From Trichopria drosophilae (lineage: Eukaryota; Arthropoda; Insecta; Hymenoptera; Diapriidae), in assembly GCA_030407085.1 (NCBI GenBank), contig CM059582.1, positions 87,968,001 to 88,032,000 of the forward strand: a DNA stretch of 64,000 nt, read 5' to 3'. Below are positions 9,407 to 21,180 of this stretch, in pieces. How positions within the stretch are numbered: position 1 is the stretch's first letter; each line of letters opens with the position of its first letter. Made by a program: the position numbers and the translations under genes. The notes beneath the pieces are model-generated. The model saw only the letters and a program-made list of their open reading frames with translations. It made no database searches and was not told the origin of the DNA.

Positions 9407-11311
9407 TTTATAAGTGTCCACTGCAAAAAGTAAGTCTTAAAATGATTACGTCTTAAAATCGGCTAATGTATAATGCATAAGTCTGTCTTTCTATAAGAGG
9501 GCTGATTTACATTACACCGTACTTTCAGTCAGTGTTCTAGCTGAATTTCAGTATTTCTGTTTACAGTGTCAATCGAACATAAATAATACAACTATTAATT
9601 TGCATTCCGATAATAGGAAATTTTATTGATCTATATCTCTATGCCTCTAACTATCACTTTAGTACACTTTGGGGACCATACCCTATGGACCCAATGCATT
9701 TTAACCAATATCAATATCAATATACAAATCGATTTCGGTTTGGCGTAAATTTCTTAGCTATCCGCGGAGATAAAATAAATAAAAGCATATCAATGGAAGT
9801 TTTAACTTTAGAATTAAAAAAAAAATGTTTTTACAGGCATATTCTTTTTTAAATTATTTTCCATTTTATTGTTTTATAAAGTGAAATAAAATAATCGCGT
9901 ATTTAATTTGTTATATGTGCTCAACTAATTAAATAAATAATTAAGCAAATTATATGTCACGATTTTCGAAATTCAAAATGGCCGATCATATATGAGGGAT
10001 CAACATTCGAAACCATGCTTGATTTATATCAAACTCAATACCTAAGAGATTTTTATGTCACTGATTATGAATTAGTTGACAAATTCCCGAAAGTCATTAA
10101 AATGTTGAAATCTATATATAACAATAATGATCAACTTTATTCTGTATATGATGGATTTCACGTCAAATGTCCAGACAAAAAAAAATTTTCTCCAATCGAG
10201 CCCCAATTTTTTTTATGAATTGTACTGTAGGTTAGTAATTATTCAGGAAAATATTTTTTAATTTTATTAAAAATTGGAGGAGTGGGAGGGGGTGAAAGTT
10301 TTGAACTTTTTTATGTCACGCGCTACTTTGTGTATTTATTCCACTTAAACAAATAAATACAAAATTTGTTTCAGGTATGATTTTGATAGGATTATTCATG
10401 AACTTTCGATTGGTGTAGTCCATTTTGAATTTATTTTTTATTTTGACCAAAATTTTTGAAAATAAAAATATAATTCAAGTTTTTTCGACTTTGGGCACGT
10501 TTTTTTTTTTATATATTTTTAACAGAAAGCTGAGGGTTTTTCCTACAAAATACTTGAATTTCAAAATATCGTTTTTTTTTTGTTTTCGAGAAATTGAATT
10601 ATAAAGATTGCGCGTCACGGCAACTCGAAGCACTAATGCACCAAGCTGGTACGCTAACGACTTTGGATTATTGCCGACAGGTGGCTGAACTCGTTGCATG
10701 TTTTCTCATACATGAAACGTTATAATACAGAAATATGGTAGGAAATATGATATTTACTAAATCCCTTTATCACTCATATTGCACTGTATCTTTTATCATG
10801 CGTTAAACTGTAAACGTCGTTCGCAAAAAAGGGCAAAAAATGCAGCGTTCGATCGTTAAAATGCCGGTTACATCGTGAGGAAGCCGAAACCCTCGAATTC
10901 AAGGTTCGAAATAAATTGGAGAGTGGGAGTTCAAGAATTGTAACAGAATCAAACTGAAATTTGCACAGACTCGGATCTTACGGTGTTTATTTCGCTTTGT
11001 ACCAAATTATATTCGAAATTCACGATTGATGAATACCGAGAGCGTCGCGTCGTAACTGTTCTTTTCATGCGTTTTCTCTCCAAATTTTCTGAAAACTCCC
11101 TCCCGGCTTGCGGCACATACTTCCCCCGTAAGGAACGATAACCGCACAGAGACCGCGCCATCGATTGCACTTCGATTACGATCGTTGTATGAATTAACGC
11201 GCCATGCGTTAACATACCGCACGCCGTGTTCTGTCGTAGAACGCAATTATTTAACCAAAAAGAAAACAACAAATTCTTAAACTAAACTTAACACTAGAAA
11301 AAATACGAAAA
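9407..11311. other. Unassigned AT-rich interval
   Basis: No coding family is recognised. It holds a 67-codon ORF at 10015-10218 without recognisable motifs, T and A homopolymer runs near 10180-10580, and a more GC-balanced stretch from 10850 to 11230. On the minus strand, gggggaa at 11121-11127 followed by TGTGCC at 11112-11117 could be the polypurine tract and 3' LTR start of the BEL element. I found no matching LTR copy on the other side. Confidence 0.4.
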
Positions 11312-14300
11312 TTATTCAACCGGAAGTTTACAGAGTTTATGCACTGGACGCATCAATTCGGTTTCAGCGGTTTTTACTATGCATACGCGCACCAATCCAT
11401 CACTACCGGTTATACATCGTATTACCCGACCCAATGGCCATTTCGTCGGCGGATAATTTTCCTTAAGAATTACAACAAAATCGCCGATTTGCAGATTGGC
11501 TCGCACCGCACGCCATTTCACGCGCTTTTGTAATGAGGCAAGATAATCGAGCTTCCACGCCTTCCAAAAATGATCGCGCATACGCTGAACAATCTGCCAA
11601 CGAGAAAGAAGCGATACTTTTATATCAGAGAGGTCAGGTTCAGGTATTGCGCACATGGGTCGCCCAATGAGAAAATGTCCTGGCGTCAGGGCGATTAAAT
11701 CGTCGGGGTTGGCAGACAAGGGGGTGAGAGGGCGAGAATTCAGGCAAGCCTCTATTTGACACAGGAGGGTCTGAAATTCCTCAATAGTCAGCGTGTGATC
11801 GGAAATGACGCGCCGTAAATGGTGCTTCACGGAACGTACACCTGATTCCCAAACACCGCCAAAATGAGGTGTGGCCGGAGGTATAAACTGCCAGTCAATC
11901 CCTTCTGTAGCTAAGGAGGCTCGCATGTTGGGGTCCTTATGCACTTCTCGAAGTGCACCTCGAAGAGCCCGATCACCACCCTGAAAATTAGTACCTCGAT
12001 CACTCATCATAATGGAGGGGGTACCACGACGAGAAGAGAAGCGCCGCAATGCCGTCAAAAACGATGGAGTGCTTAGTTGCATAACTAATTCTAAGTGGAC
12101 GGCCTTAACACGCATGCATACGAAAATCGCTAAATAGCTCTTATGAGCCTGACGACCCCGACCGCCTACAGACCGAACGTAAAATGGTCCTGCAAAATCC
12201 ACGCCCACTGTATGAAACGGGGGAGCCGGATTCACTCGAACCGATGGTAGTGGAGCCATTTGTTGAGTCGATAACGACGCTCTCTGACGGACGCAAGCTA
12301 CACAATGCGCAATTAGCGTTCTGACAAGCGTACGAGCATTGATCACCCAATACTGTTCACGTAAAATTCTTAGTGTGAGTTGCGGACCGCCGTGTAACGT
12401 ACGTAAGTGAGCGTGACGCATTATCAACTGAGTTACGGGATGATCCGCCAAAATAATGGAATGCACTCGATCCCTATTGAGGCATGATTTTTGGAGTCTT
12501 CCTCCAACACGAAGCATACCGAATTTATCTAAATCTGGGCAGAGTGGAAGCAAAGCGTTACCACGCGGCAATATTTTACCCACTTGAACAAAGGAGAGCT
12601 CATTAGGAAAGCACCGTTGCTGAACATACTTCAGCCAAAAAACTCGCGCCCTTTCGATGCAACTGATGTCGGATATGCTTTCGGAATCTCTAAAACGAGG
12701 CAATGAACGCAAATAGAATTTAATCAACAGGGAAGTTACGCGCAGAAGTTTGCCCCAATCTGAAAAACGATTCACGAGTTCCCATTCTACAGTGTGAGCG
12801 ACATGCACTCTTGTTGGTCGCTCTTCCAAATCCGTGTCTACCGGTACCATAAAATTATTGCATGGCCAATGCGACTCACTCAAGGCCAACCAGGGCGGCC
12901 CATTCCACCACAACGAATCATTCAGCAAGTTTGCCGCAGAAACACCCCGAGAAGCAAGATCGGCCGGATTAGAGTCCGTGGGTACGTGTCTCCACTTTAC
13001 CGATAGCTCCTTGGACAATTTCTGAATGCGCGAGACACGATTGGCAACGAAGACGTTCCACTTCGATGGACAACCTGCTACCCAGTAAAGAGCCACGGAA
13101 GAGTCGGACCAAGCATATACGGAATTTGAATCTACATCTAAATTTAGGGAAGCAATCGTCCATTGCAATAGCTGAGCTAATAGATCAGCAGCACAGAGCT
13201 CTAACCTGGGAATCGTGACGTAAATTTTTCTAGGCGCAACACGCGTCTTTGCAGTCATTATATTTACATAATCAGCTGATTTACTAGCAACACGCAAATA
13301 GACCACTGCACTGTAAGCTACTGATGAAGCGTCACAAAACCCGTGGACTTGAACTGAGCGTCTGGGTTCAGAATTTACCCATCGGGGAATTTTTAGAATC
13401 GATAAAAGCTTTAAATCCTGAAAGAAGTTACGCCATTCTTCAAGGTGGTCACTTGGGAGGGGAGCATCCCAATCATAACCTAGAAACCATAATTTTTGCA
13501 ACTGAACTTTCGCTAATATCACTACTGGCGCTACAAGCCCTAATGGATCAAACAACTTGGACACGTAAGAAAGGAGGCTACGTTTCGTCCACGTAGTAGG
13601 GAGCTCTGATGTGACGGAAAAACGAAAGCAATCCTGAGCAGGAGTCCAAGTTAAACTTAACACCTTGAGTTGGTCATCTTCTTGTAAAGATTTTTGGTCT
13701 TGTAATTCGCGATCCTCGAGAGGAATACCTTCTAATAGAGAGGGCGCATTAGCACTCAACTTTTTTAATGGAAGACAACCTGCATTAGTCATCGCAATAA
13801 GTTCGTCACGAAGTTTGATGCAATCGGAAGGTGTGGATGATCCAAACAAAATGTCATCCACATACACATTCTGAGGTATTTCTTTAGCAGCTAATGGAAA
13901 TTTGGACGCCTCGTCAAGAGCTAGTTGCTGTAACACTCGAAGTGACAAATACGGTGCTGCAGCAGTTCCGTACGTTACGGTTCGCAAACGAAAAACTTGG
14001 ATGTCGTCCTTTTCCGTAGGCCGCCATAGAATCAGTTGATACCTGGTATGAGAAGGTTCCACCATAATTTGGCGAAACATTTTTGTGATGTCAGCAGTAC
14101 AGACGTACCGGTGGAGGCGCCAACGTGTAAGAATAGCTGGCAGCTCCTGATGAAGCCTGGGGCCGACTAATAAAAGGTCGTTCAAGGACACTCCGTTCGA
14201 CGTTGGGCACGACGCATTAAACACGACCCGTAATTTGGTCGACGTGCTCGAATCCTTGAGTACGGCATGATGGGGTATGAAACATACCTGTTCATCATCT

Positions 14301-14686
14301 ACGCGTTCATATGGAACCATGTGACCTAATGCTAAATAATTACGTAAAAATTCATGATAATCGCGAGCCAAATCGGGGGTACGAGCCAACCTGCGTTCCA
14401 TGCGTTTGTACGCTTTTAAGGCAATGTCGTATGATTCGCCTAAGTTCAAGGGAGGATTTCCATTGAACGGCAGGGCAACCGTATATCGACCTGACTCATC
14501 TCGCCTAGTGGTTTCTTGAAATAAGTTTTCGCAAGTCAACTCATCCGCATTTAAAAAACGCTGTTTCGGCAATTCCTCGATATTCCAAAATTTTTCGAGC
14601 GCAACATGTAATTCGTTATTAGAAGTGACGTGTAAGGAGATGCCTCGTGAAGTAAAATGTGATGCTTCTTTCGACATGACAAGCAC
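11312..14686 (-). CDS. BEL/Pao pol: reverse transcriptase, RNase H, integrase
   Basis: This 1124-codon ORF has no internal stop. True pol similarity starts near 14610 with LEKFWNIEELP and GRYTVALPF, the hallmark entry to Pao RT; the ATG at 14686 lies within gag zinc-finger sequence read in another frame. RT has the YVDDILFGSS box (about 13855). RNase H shows FCDASS (about 13335). The integrase zinc domain (HAHLRTLHGG, CVACVRQRA) precedes DFAGPF, SDRGTNF and GGVWESGVRSVK, so all three acidic catalytic residues are present. The C-terminal RDHFWKAWKLDYL and PLGRVI blocks are typical Pao integrase tails. Pol copies RNA to DNA and integrates it. This is the best-preserved coding region in the window. 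Confidence 0.93.
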   Translation of the reverse strand: MLVMSKEASHFTSRGISLHVTSNNELHVALEKFWNIEELPKQRFLNADELTCENLFQETTRRDESGRYTVALPFNGNPPLNLGESYDIALKAYKRMERRLARTPDLARDYHEFLRNYLALGHMVPYERVDDEQVCFIPHHAVLKDSSTSTKLRVVFNASCPTSNGVSLNDLLLVGPRLHQELPAILTRWRLHRYVCTADITKMFRQIMVEPSHTRYQLILWRPTEKDDIQVFRLRTVTYGTAAAPYLSLRVLQQLALDEASKFPLAAKEIPQNVYVDDILFGSSTPSDCIKLRDELIAMTNAGCLPLKKLSANAPSLLEGIPLEDRELQDQKSLQEDDQLKVLSLTWTPAQDCFRFSVTSELPTTWTKRSLLSYVSKLFDPLGLVAPVVILAKVQLQKLWFLGYDWDAPLPSDHLEEWRNFFQDLKLLSILKIPRWVNSEPRRSVQVHGFCDASSVAYSAVVYLRVASKSADYVNIMTAKTRVAPRKIYVTIPRLELCAADLLAQLLQWTIASLNLDVDSNSVYAWSDSSVALYWVAGCPSKWNVFVANRVSRIQKLSKELSVKWRHVPTDSNPADLASRGVSAANLLNDSLWWNGPPWLALSESHWPCNNFMVPVDTDLEERPTRVHVAHTVEWELVNRFSDWGKLLRVTSLLIKFYLRSLPRFRDSESISDISCIERARVFWLKYVQQRCFPNELSFVQVGKILPRGNALLPLCPDLDKFGMLRVGGRLQKSCLNRDRVHSIILADHPVTQLIMRHAHLRTLHGGPQLTLRILREQYWVINARTLVRTLIAHCVACVRQRASLSTQQMAPLPSVRVNPAPPFHTVGVDFAGPFYVRSVGGRGRQAHKSYLAIFVCMRVKAVHLELVMQLSTPSFLTALRRFSSRRGTPSIMMSDRGTNFQGGDRALRGALREVHKDPNMRASLATEGIDWQFIPPATPHFGGVWESGVRSVKHHLRRVISDHTLTIEEFQTLLCQIEACLNSRPLTPLSANPDDLIALTPGHFLIGRPMCAIPEPDLSDIKVSLLSRWQIVQRMRDHFWKAWKLDYLASLQKRVKWRAVRANLQIGDFVVILKENYPPTKWPLGRVIRCITGSDGLVRVCIVKTAETELMRPVHKLCKLPVE

Positions 14687-15888
14687 GCAGTTTTCATTTT
14701 ACAACGATTAGGATAATGTCCAGCCTTCAAGCAGTTGAAACAACAGCGATGATCTTCAATTAATTTCAAACGTTCATTCGGTGACATCTGCTTAAAAGCT
14801 GTACAATCGCGTATTTCGTGCGTTGAATTACAAACGAAACATAGCACATTCGGCGCCGTGCTTACATGCGCCGTGTATCGCGTAGAATTGGACGCATTTG
14901 ATTTCAAAGGAGCTTTAGAATTGGTATTAAAGACAGGAGGTTTAAAATCAGTTAGAGTCAACGCTTGAATACGTTGCAAAATAAAAGACTCTAAATCATC
15001 AAATTTAGGCACATCTTGTTCAACCGAATGATTTTCCCAAGCGCTGCGAGTAGCGCTGTCCAACTTTAATACTGTCATCACAACTACAAGCGTACTCCAA
15101 TTATCTACTGGTTCGTTAAGTGCTTTTAAAGAAGCTAAAAGTGCTCTGGTTTTATCCAAGAGAGCCCGGAGTAAATGCGGCTTAGAATTAGTAACCGGAG
15201 GTAGGCTTAGAAGTTGTGATGTCAAAGAAAATATTAATAGTCGTCTATTCGAATAAGTCTTTTTCACCAAGTTCCAGGCTGCCTCGAAATTGCGCCCTGT
15301 TACCGAAAATTCTTGAATGACATTGAGCGCTTCACCGGTCAAACACGTCTTCAAATAATGTAATTTTTGAATATTACTTAAATGAACGTCGTCCACGATG
15401 AGTGACTGGAACAAATCTTGGAAGGTCTCCCAGCACGTGATATCTCCAGAAAATTTCGGGAGTGTAATCCTCGGAAGTTGAACTGATGGCGTCAATTGAG
15501 GCGCTGTCACGGGCGCATCCACACTGGCAGAACTGGCAGCACTCGAAGGCAGTCCATTTACCAGATTAGCCAACAGGTCCATCAAATCCATATAAATGTC
15601 GTGATATTGCCCAAATTCGTCACCGACAAAATAATGTTCAGTTTTGCGTTCACTAGCATCAAAAAGCAAACTAACATCACAATGTGCCTGTTCTATATTT
15701 TCCCACAAGGTCACAGCACGTTGACGACGGCACTTTAGGAGCTCGGAATTTACATTTGCAGCGTTGATTTTACGTGCGTTAGTTAACATACGTGACAATG
15801 TTTCAAAATGCATGCGCTCTTTTACTAATGCTTCTAGAACGGGCCCTTGAGACCTCGTCTGTCTAGACGATCCCGTATCGTCTGACAT
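14551..15888 (-). CDS. BEL/Pao gag with zinc knuckles
   Basis: This 445-codon ORF starts with MSDDTGSSRQTRSQ, a typical beginning. The middle has LPRITLPKFSGDITCWETF and the LHYLKTCLTGEAL block of the Pao gag/DUF1759 family. The C-terminal part has Cys/His motifs (CFVCNSTHEIRDC, then CFNCLKAGHYPNRC and CLSCRKKHH) that bind nucleic acid. Real gag homology ends with HHILLH near 14640; the last roughly 29 residues are pol-region DNA read in the wrong frame. The gag and pol frames overlap by 136 bases at this point. The natural arrangement is a single gag-pol frame with protease in between, so the overlap marks a deletion. Confidence 0.9.
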   Translation of the reverse strand: MSDDTGSSRQTRSQGPVLEALVKERMHFETLSRMLTNARKINAANVNSELLKCRRQRAVTLWENIEQAHCDVSLLFDASERKTEHYFVGDEFGQYHDIYMDLMDLLANLVNGLPSSAASSASVDAPVTAPQLTPSVQLPRITLPKFSGDITCWETFQDLFQSLIVDDVHLSNIQKLHYLKTCLTGEALNVIQEFSVTGRNFEAAWNLVKKTYSNRRLLIFSLTSQLLSLPPVTNSKPHLLRALLDKTRALLASLKALNEPVDNWSTLVVVMTVLKLDSATRSAWENHSVEQDVPKFDDLESFILQRIQALTLTDFKPPVFNTNSKAPLKSNASNSTRYTAHVSTAPNVLCFVCNSTHEIRDCTAFKQMSPNERLKLIEDHRCCFNCLKAGHYPNRCKMKTACLSCRKKHHILLHEASPYTSLLITNYMLRSKNFGISRNCRNSVF

Positions 15889-17460
15889 TTTGTTTGTAAA
15901 TCAATTTATTTTTTGTTTAAATTGAAAAATGTCACTTCACTGCTACACACGTAATCCTTCGCAAATAATTTGACACAATGTGATTGCAGAATACAACGGT
16001 ATCACCAACACTTTGAATGACGTAGCATCGAATAATTTACAATGATCGAAAAGCAGCTTCAAAAAAAAAAAAATAAGTCGAAACAAGTCTATAATAGCTC
16101 GATAGAAAAAACTGTAAATTGCAAAACTTCACGAATCACGCGAATACGAGATTGTCTCTTGAGAAAATGCAGCGGAAAAATCGACGCGAAAAATAAAGTC
16201 CCGCGAAACGAAGCACACGTTCCCGAATTCCAATCTTACGTCCCACTCTAGAATGGCCAAAGGAGAAGCAGTGTTGCGCAATGAGGAATTTCTCCGTGAA
16301 TGCAGTACAAATTAGCACCCGCGAATCAAGCGCACCACTTCTAGGCCATACAGTTCCAAACCGAAGTGCGTTGGAGGGGAAACGGCACCGACGTTGTCGA
16401 TGCAGAAAGGAATCTTTGACGAAACGAAGCGACGCGAAAATGATGCGCAATGGTCTTCGTTATAATTAACAAAATGGCCAAATATTCACCACGTGGCAAG
16501 TAAAAATAAAATTCACCACGAAAGTCGAGTAGAAACACGTATGCATAATCTTATTCACAAAATCATGTTCTCATGAACGGAATGTATGGTTCACCAGCAC
16601 GTATGTACAACCAGTAATGCGGTCAAACAATTTTCGAATTTGCCGATATCAAATATGGCGGATATGTACGGCGCATCCTTTTATTTTTCCTCTTTTATTT
16701 GAAAACCATTAGGAGCGTTTCCAATGCACCACTCTCACTAAATTTTTAGAGAATAACCACGATCCGGCTCGAAGGACCAATGTAAACACGTATATATATA
16801 CATTTTATACTACTTATGTTGTGGATAGTGTTATATTTTTGATTATATTATATATTATATATTATCTATATCTATATACTATCTTTCTACTTAAAAAATC
16901 GAACACATGGGGCATTCCACTCCAAATGTGTAATTGTTTTTTTCCTATTTTTGTTTTCTTTATTTAACTCTCTTATCTTTAGGACATGAAAATGAATTCG
17001 GACCATATATAATAATAATATATCGCTTGTATTAAATATTATAGAACTGTTTAGATTAAATAAAAATTTCTACTTTAATTTTTATAAATGATTTTAACTC
17101 CAAAAAATTAGTATAATAAATTATTACAATACATGGTTTCTGCAGAATTTTGATGAAGCTTTCGTATAAAAATATTTATTTTTACGAATTATTACAGAAA
17201 GACATACAAAATCGTTTCGAAGTATTTAATTTAAATTTTCCAATAGATCCACTGTTTTTATAAATCTGCTACAAAAAAAAAAAAACGATTCATGTGGTAA
17301 AAAACAAAATTTGACATATTTCACCCCATTTCTTTAAAAAATTGTGCATGATAAAGAAATTTTGAGGCCACCACTGTTTTCGGCAGCAAAAAATACTTCG
17401 GAAATGACACTTTGCATAAGGCAAACAAAAATAAAATACATATTTATTGCACGGTTAAGT
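15889..17460. other. Leader side of the BEL element and AT-rich flank
   Basis: No coding signal is recognised. The part to about 16600 would hold the BEL leader and 5' LTR, but no direct repeat of the 10.9-11.3 kb interval was found by eye. On the minus strand gtggtgaa occurs twice (near 16487 and 16514), with a related ctggtgaa near 16588. From 16800 the DNA is simple AT-rich sequence. Confidence 0.35.
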
Positions 17461-19170
17461 CATGCATGACATAATCGTTTGAGACTGCCGACTGCCGCAT
17501 GAAAATCGTCCGAGCCAGGTCTGAAAATCGTCCGACTCTTGGAGGAATTTCGTGCGGCAGAGTGGGGAGAATGTTTATACTCCGCACGTTCGATTTGGCC
17601 ACGGAGTATGCACGATCTTTATGCGCGCCTACCTAGATTTTTCTCGTCCGGTGGTCTAGTACCTTTATTGCGCGTAGAGGGCCGGACGAAAATCTTGCCT
17701 CTAGTCTCTCCGTGTAAGCATCACAATAACATACAATGCTGGGAGACGTGCGCACTTCGCAAATAGTGTTAAAATTACTATGAAGGTAAGGGAGGTGATA
17801 ATATTACCTTCAAAGAGGGAAGCATACTACATAAAATTTTCGATTTATTTATACTGCAACCAGATTTCGAAATCGCAAAGATGATAGGTCTACGGGACGA
17901 GCTATATAAGCGTTAGAGCATTATAACCACCGACTGAGCAGCATTTGAAATAAGCTATTACACTCATACCAGAGATTATAGGGGAGATCGCTCAGTTGGT
18001 TGAATTCAGCGTGCCGATTTTGAAAACGCTGTAAAGTGGCGCCCCGAGGGAATCCCATCGGTAACTAAATGGGGAAAAAGGAGAGAAATATATTATCACC
18101 GCGGAAAAGCATAGGACAGAGTTTGATCGAAATTAAACATAACACTATCGGTACGATAGGAGCATCAGGGGACCGCGGGGCATAGTGGGGTTGGTTTCGA
18201 AACTTGACATCGGAGAGCCAAAAAAAAATCGAGAAAACGGCAGGGACGAATCGCACAATATGCGCACGAGGCCCTGCGCTAAGGCAGATAGGAAGTTTTA
18301 TTATTTTTCTAAGAAATAAAAATCCCTTATCATACAAAATTATTCAATAGTTATATTTCAATTTATATTTTTAATAAATCATTAATTAAAATTATTATAG
18401 CTGAGCAGTAATTATCTAAATTTATCAAACTTGTGTAATTTTTAATATTACACATTCATTTTTTAGTCGCAATTTTAGATTAATAATTTTTTCTTTTTTA
18501 TTTCATTATTTATATAAATAACAAGTAAATAGGTCCTCAATTCTTATTTGTTTAATTATTATTATATTATTAGCACTTAATTATTAATTTTTATAAAACT
18601 AAATTACGCGTGCAATTCATTATATTTTTCAATAAAAAAATGTTGAAAATTACGAAAATTATGCGTAATTAACAATCGTAAAACACAACTTAATACATGC
18701 GTACAATGTCATTTGCGAGTTTAACTAACAGCATAAATATATGCTTGAAATTATTAATATCTTAATAATACCAGATTAATGTTATGAAAGTGATGTAAAT
18801 TCGTGAGTAACATTTTAATTTTATTTATCTTATATATTTACACTTTTCGTAATTAAATATTTACGTAGTGATTATTGTAAATATCCCATCTACTGAACTT
18901 TTTTCAATTATTTTCTATATTTTTATCGGTTACAGCTAAAAGAAAAGTGCAAAAGTCTTTAAATTAACTTTATTTCCGATTGTATTAATTATTCAATGAA
19001 TGCTTATTAACGGATATAAATGTCGGATAAACTAGACATGCAAACGTTTTCATTCTGCAAAAAGTAATTTTATTTTCTCTTTTTGCCGTTTTTCTTAGCA
19101 CTTATATCCAATAAATGATGTTCTAGCACAACTTTAGTAGTGGTTAATTCGATTTTGGCACTAAAATTGT
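17461..19170. other. Unassigned interval with short repeats
   Basis: The motif tgaaaatcgtccga is repeated near 17498 and 17520 and its core recurs in inverse form near 17690. From 18330 to 19170 the DNA is AT-rich with no signal. No open frame longer than about 90 codons occurs, and none resembles a known protein. Confidence 0.4.
17983..18060 (+). other. Degenerate tRNA-like head, possible SINE remnant
   Basis: The sequence gctcagttggttgaattcagcg fits a tRNA D arm (A box). A T-arm-like region (cgagggaatccc) follows about 45 bases later but lacks the TTCGA core. It is not a functional tRNA and may be the head of a decayed tRNA-derived SINE. Confidence 0.3.
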
Positions 19171-19450
19171 ATCACGGTTGAGTGGTTACATCGTCGGACT
19201 TGTAGTTCAATCCCCTAAGGATCGCGTCTTCGTCAGAGATTTTTTTAATGTAATTTACATAGTGATTTTTTTGTAAATTTTATCTACTAGACGTATCTTA
19301 ATTATTTTACTTACTTTTTTAACGATTACAATGAGAAGTGCGATATCCAAATTTTAGGGCGAAAATAAAATTGTTGGTTTCCATTTCTATCATTTATTCG
19401 ATTCAATATTATTAATGAATATAAATATCCTATAATATGTAGACAAAAGT
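19171..19450 (+). repeat. T element, outer left arm with tRNA-like module
   Basis: A tRNA-like stretch (cggttgagtggttaca, cttgtag, ttcaatccc) is followed by AT-rich sequence and a block containing ttttagggcgaaaataaa and ttggtttccatttctat. The latter block reappears in inverse orientation at 40150-40345 and in direct orientation at 21390-21500. These form the outer arms of the large inverted-repeat element that the LINEs interrupt. Confidence 0.65.
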
Positions 19451-20400
19451 TGTATATATATATACAGGGTGTCCTGTATATATTATCTCGATTTTAATCG
19501 ATACACGTAAATAACTCGTCAGCGAAGCCTCCAATCGAAAAAAATGGTAGAGACTGAAGTTGTAGGAAATCGAGGGGGAAATCGAACGGTGACCTTGAAT
19601 GCCATTTTAAAGGTCATTTAAAGGTCAACATTGATTTTTTCAGTAAAAACCCCATTTTTTTATTGCAGAAATAAAAAGAGCGGGAAATTTTACGTTCAGA
19701 ATGATATATTCTATTGGGGCATCGAAAGAAGTAATTCCTGTGACAAGGCCAGAATCAAAAAATGGTAGAGACGAAAGTTGTAGGAAATCGAGGGGGAAAT
19801 CGAACGGTGACCTTGAATGCCATTTTAAAGGTCATTTAAAGGTCAACATTGATTTTTTCAGTAAAAACCCCATTTTTTTATTGCAGAAATAAAAAGAGCG
19901 GGAAATTTTACGTTCAGAATGATATATTCTATTGGGGCATCGAAAGTCATTTTAAGGTCAAGCAGTCAGTTTATCAATATCCACGTAAGTAATTCCTGTG
20001 ACAAGGCCAGAATCAAAAAATGGTAGAGACGAAAGTTGTAGGAAATCGAGGGGGAAATCGAACGGTGACCTTGAATGCCATTTTAAAGGTCATTTAAAGG
20101 TCAACATTGATTTTTTCAGTAAAAACCCCATTTTTTTGTTGCAGGAATAAAAAGAGCGGAAAATCTTACGTTCAGAATGATATGTTCTGTTGGGGCATCG
20201 AAAGCGATTTCAAGGTCAAACAGTCTCTTCATCAATATTCACGTACGTAATTCCTCTGACAAGGCCAGAATAAAAAAATGGTAGAGACGTAAGTTGTAGA
20301 ACATGGAGGAAAAATCAAACCGTGACCTTGGATATGACCTTGAATTTGATTTTAGAATGATTTTTTTTTTTCAATTTGTTACCTTTGGCATTAGCGTGAT
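19451..20400 (+). repeat. Tandem array of about 259-bp units headed by tacagggtgtcc
   Basis: After tatatatacagggtgtcc, a unit with tggtagagacgaaagttgta, gaacggtgaccttgaatgcc and attttacgttcagaatgata repeats. Unit starts are 19543, 19762, 20020 and 20279. The spacings are 219, 258 and 259 bases; the first unit lacks about 39 bases present in the others and the last is partial. One unit of the same family lies at 39627-39985. It is a dispersed arthropod-type repeat that amplified locally, with no coding capacity. Confidence 0.85.
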
Positions 20401-20461
20401 CCGACGTACGCCACGAGGAGGTTCCTGAATAGGATTTTGTACATCATGTAGCCCTAGAAAG

Positions 20462-20535
20462 GCTGATTATCATGTATGTAAAATTTTGACTTACAAGTCC
20501 AGCGCTGTAACCACTCAATCACCGTACAATTGTTT
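20462..20535 (-). other. tRNA-like module in left arm of T core copy 1
   Basis: On the minus strand it reads acggtgattgagtggttaca then gctggacttgtaagtc, matching a tRNA D arm and an anticodon-arm sequence with loop cttgtaa. The 3' part is lost at the edge of the copy, so no B box remains. Confidence 0.55.
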
Positions 20536-20678
20536 TTTTTTAAGAACGGATAAACGCTAATAAAGTTATCGTAGAACTGCATTTATTTTTTAATAAATTT
20601 ATACTTGCCGATAAAAAAGGAAATAAACGCAATATTATTAAAAGATTATTTAAAGACAATAATAGAAAGGGATTGTAA

Positions 20679-20788
20679 AATAGGGTGTTGTAAAAAGGAA
20701 TTAATTGTCCTTCCTTCCTGAAAAAGTTGATTTTTTAAACCAATCAATTAATTTCAGGAAGGACAACTACTTTTCACAACACCCTATT
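20679..20788. repeat. Short palindromic MITE, copy 1
   Basis: The ends aatagggtgttgt and acaacaccctatt are inverted repeats, and the whole 110 bases fold back with a short loop around a gattttttaaaccaatc centre. A second copy in opposite orientation is at 39072-39182. Confidence 0.8.
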
Positions 20789-21180
20789 AAAAAAAAAACG
20801 CAATAGTTTATAATTTTCTTGACACAGCTATTTTATGTATTAACAAACAATTTCATTACAAAAACATTAAAGAAATAAAACGTATTTTGATTAACAATGA
20901 TTACCCCATTTCGTTCATTAATAATCACACTAAAAATAGACTACAATACATAAAAAAACAGTTATAAATTAGATACACCTGAAAATTCACCCTTTAAAAT
21001 GGCAAATTCCGAATATCAATGATTTTTTTAGAACTAGTTTAACTTTGTTAAAAAATGTCTAATATTCTCTTTCCTTATTCTTTTAATAATATTACTTTTA
21101 TTTCCTTTTTTATTGGCAACTTTAAGAAATAAATGCCTTTCGTCGATAACTTTATTAGCGTTTATCCGTTCTTTAAAAAA

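Larger units (their letters stand above)
11312..15888 (-). mobile_element. BEL/Pao LTR retrotransposon, coding region
   Basis: The minus strand carries a gag ORF overlapping a pol ORF. RT, RNase H and integrase are intact and of BEL/Pao type. The coding boundaries are given because I could not define the LTRs. The leader would lie above 15888 and the 3' LTR below 11312. The protease expected between the zinc knuckles and RT is missing. Confidence 0.9.

Noticed and set aside
10015..10218. 67-codon ORF as a possible gene
   Set aside because: No recognisable motif and AT-rich surroundings.
19451..20400. Direct repeats as a CRISPR-like array
   Set aside because: Units are about 259 bp and continuous, with no spacer pattern, and the DNA is eukaryotic.
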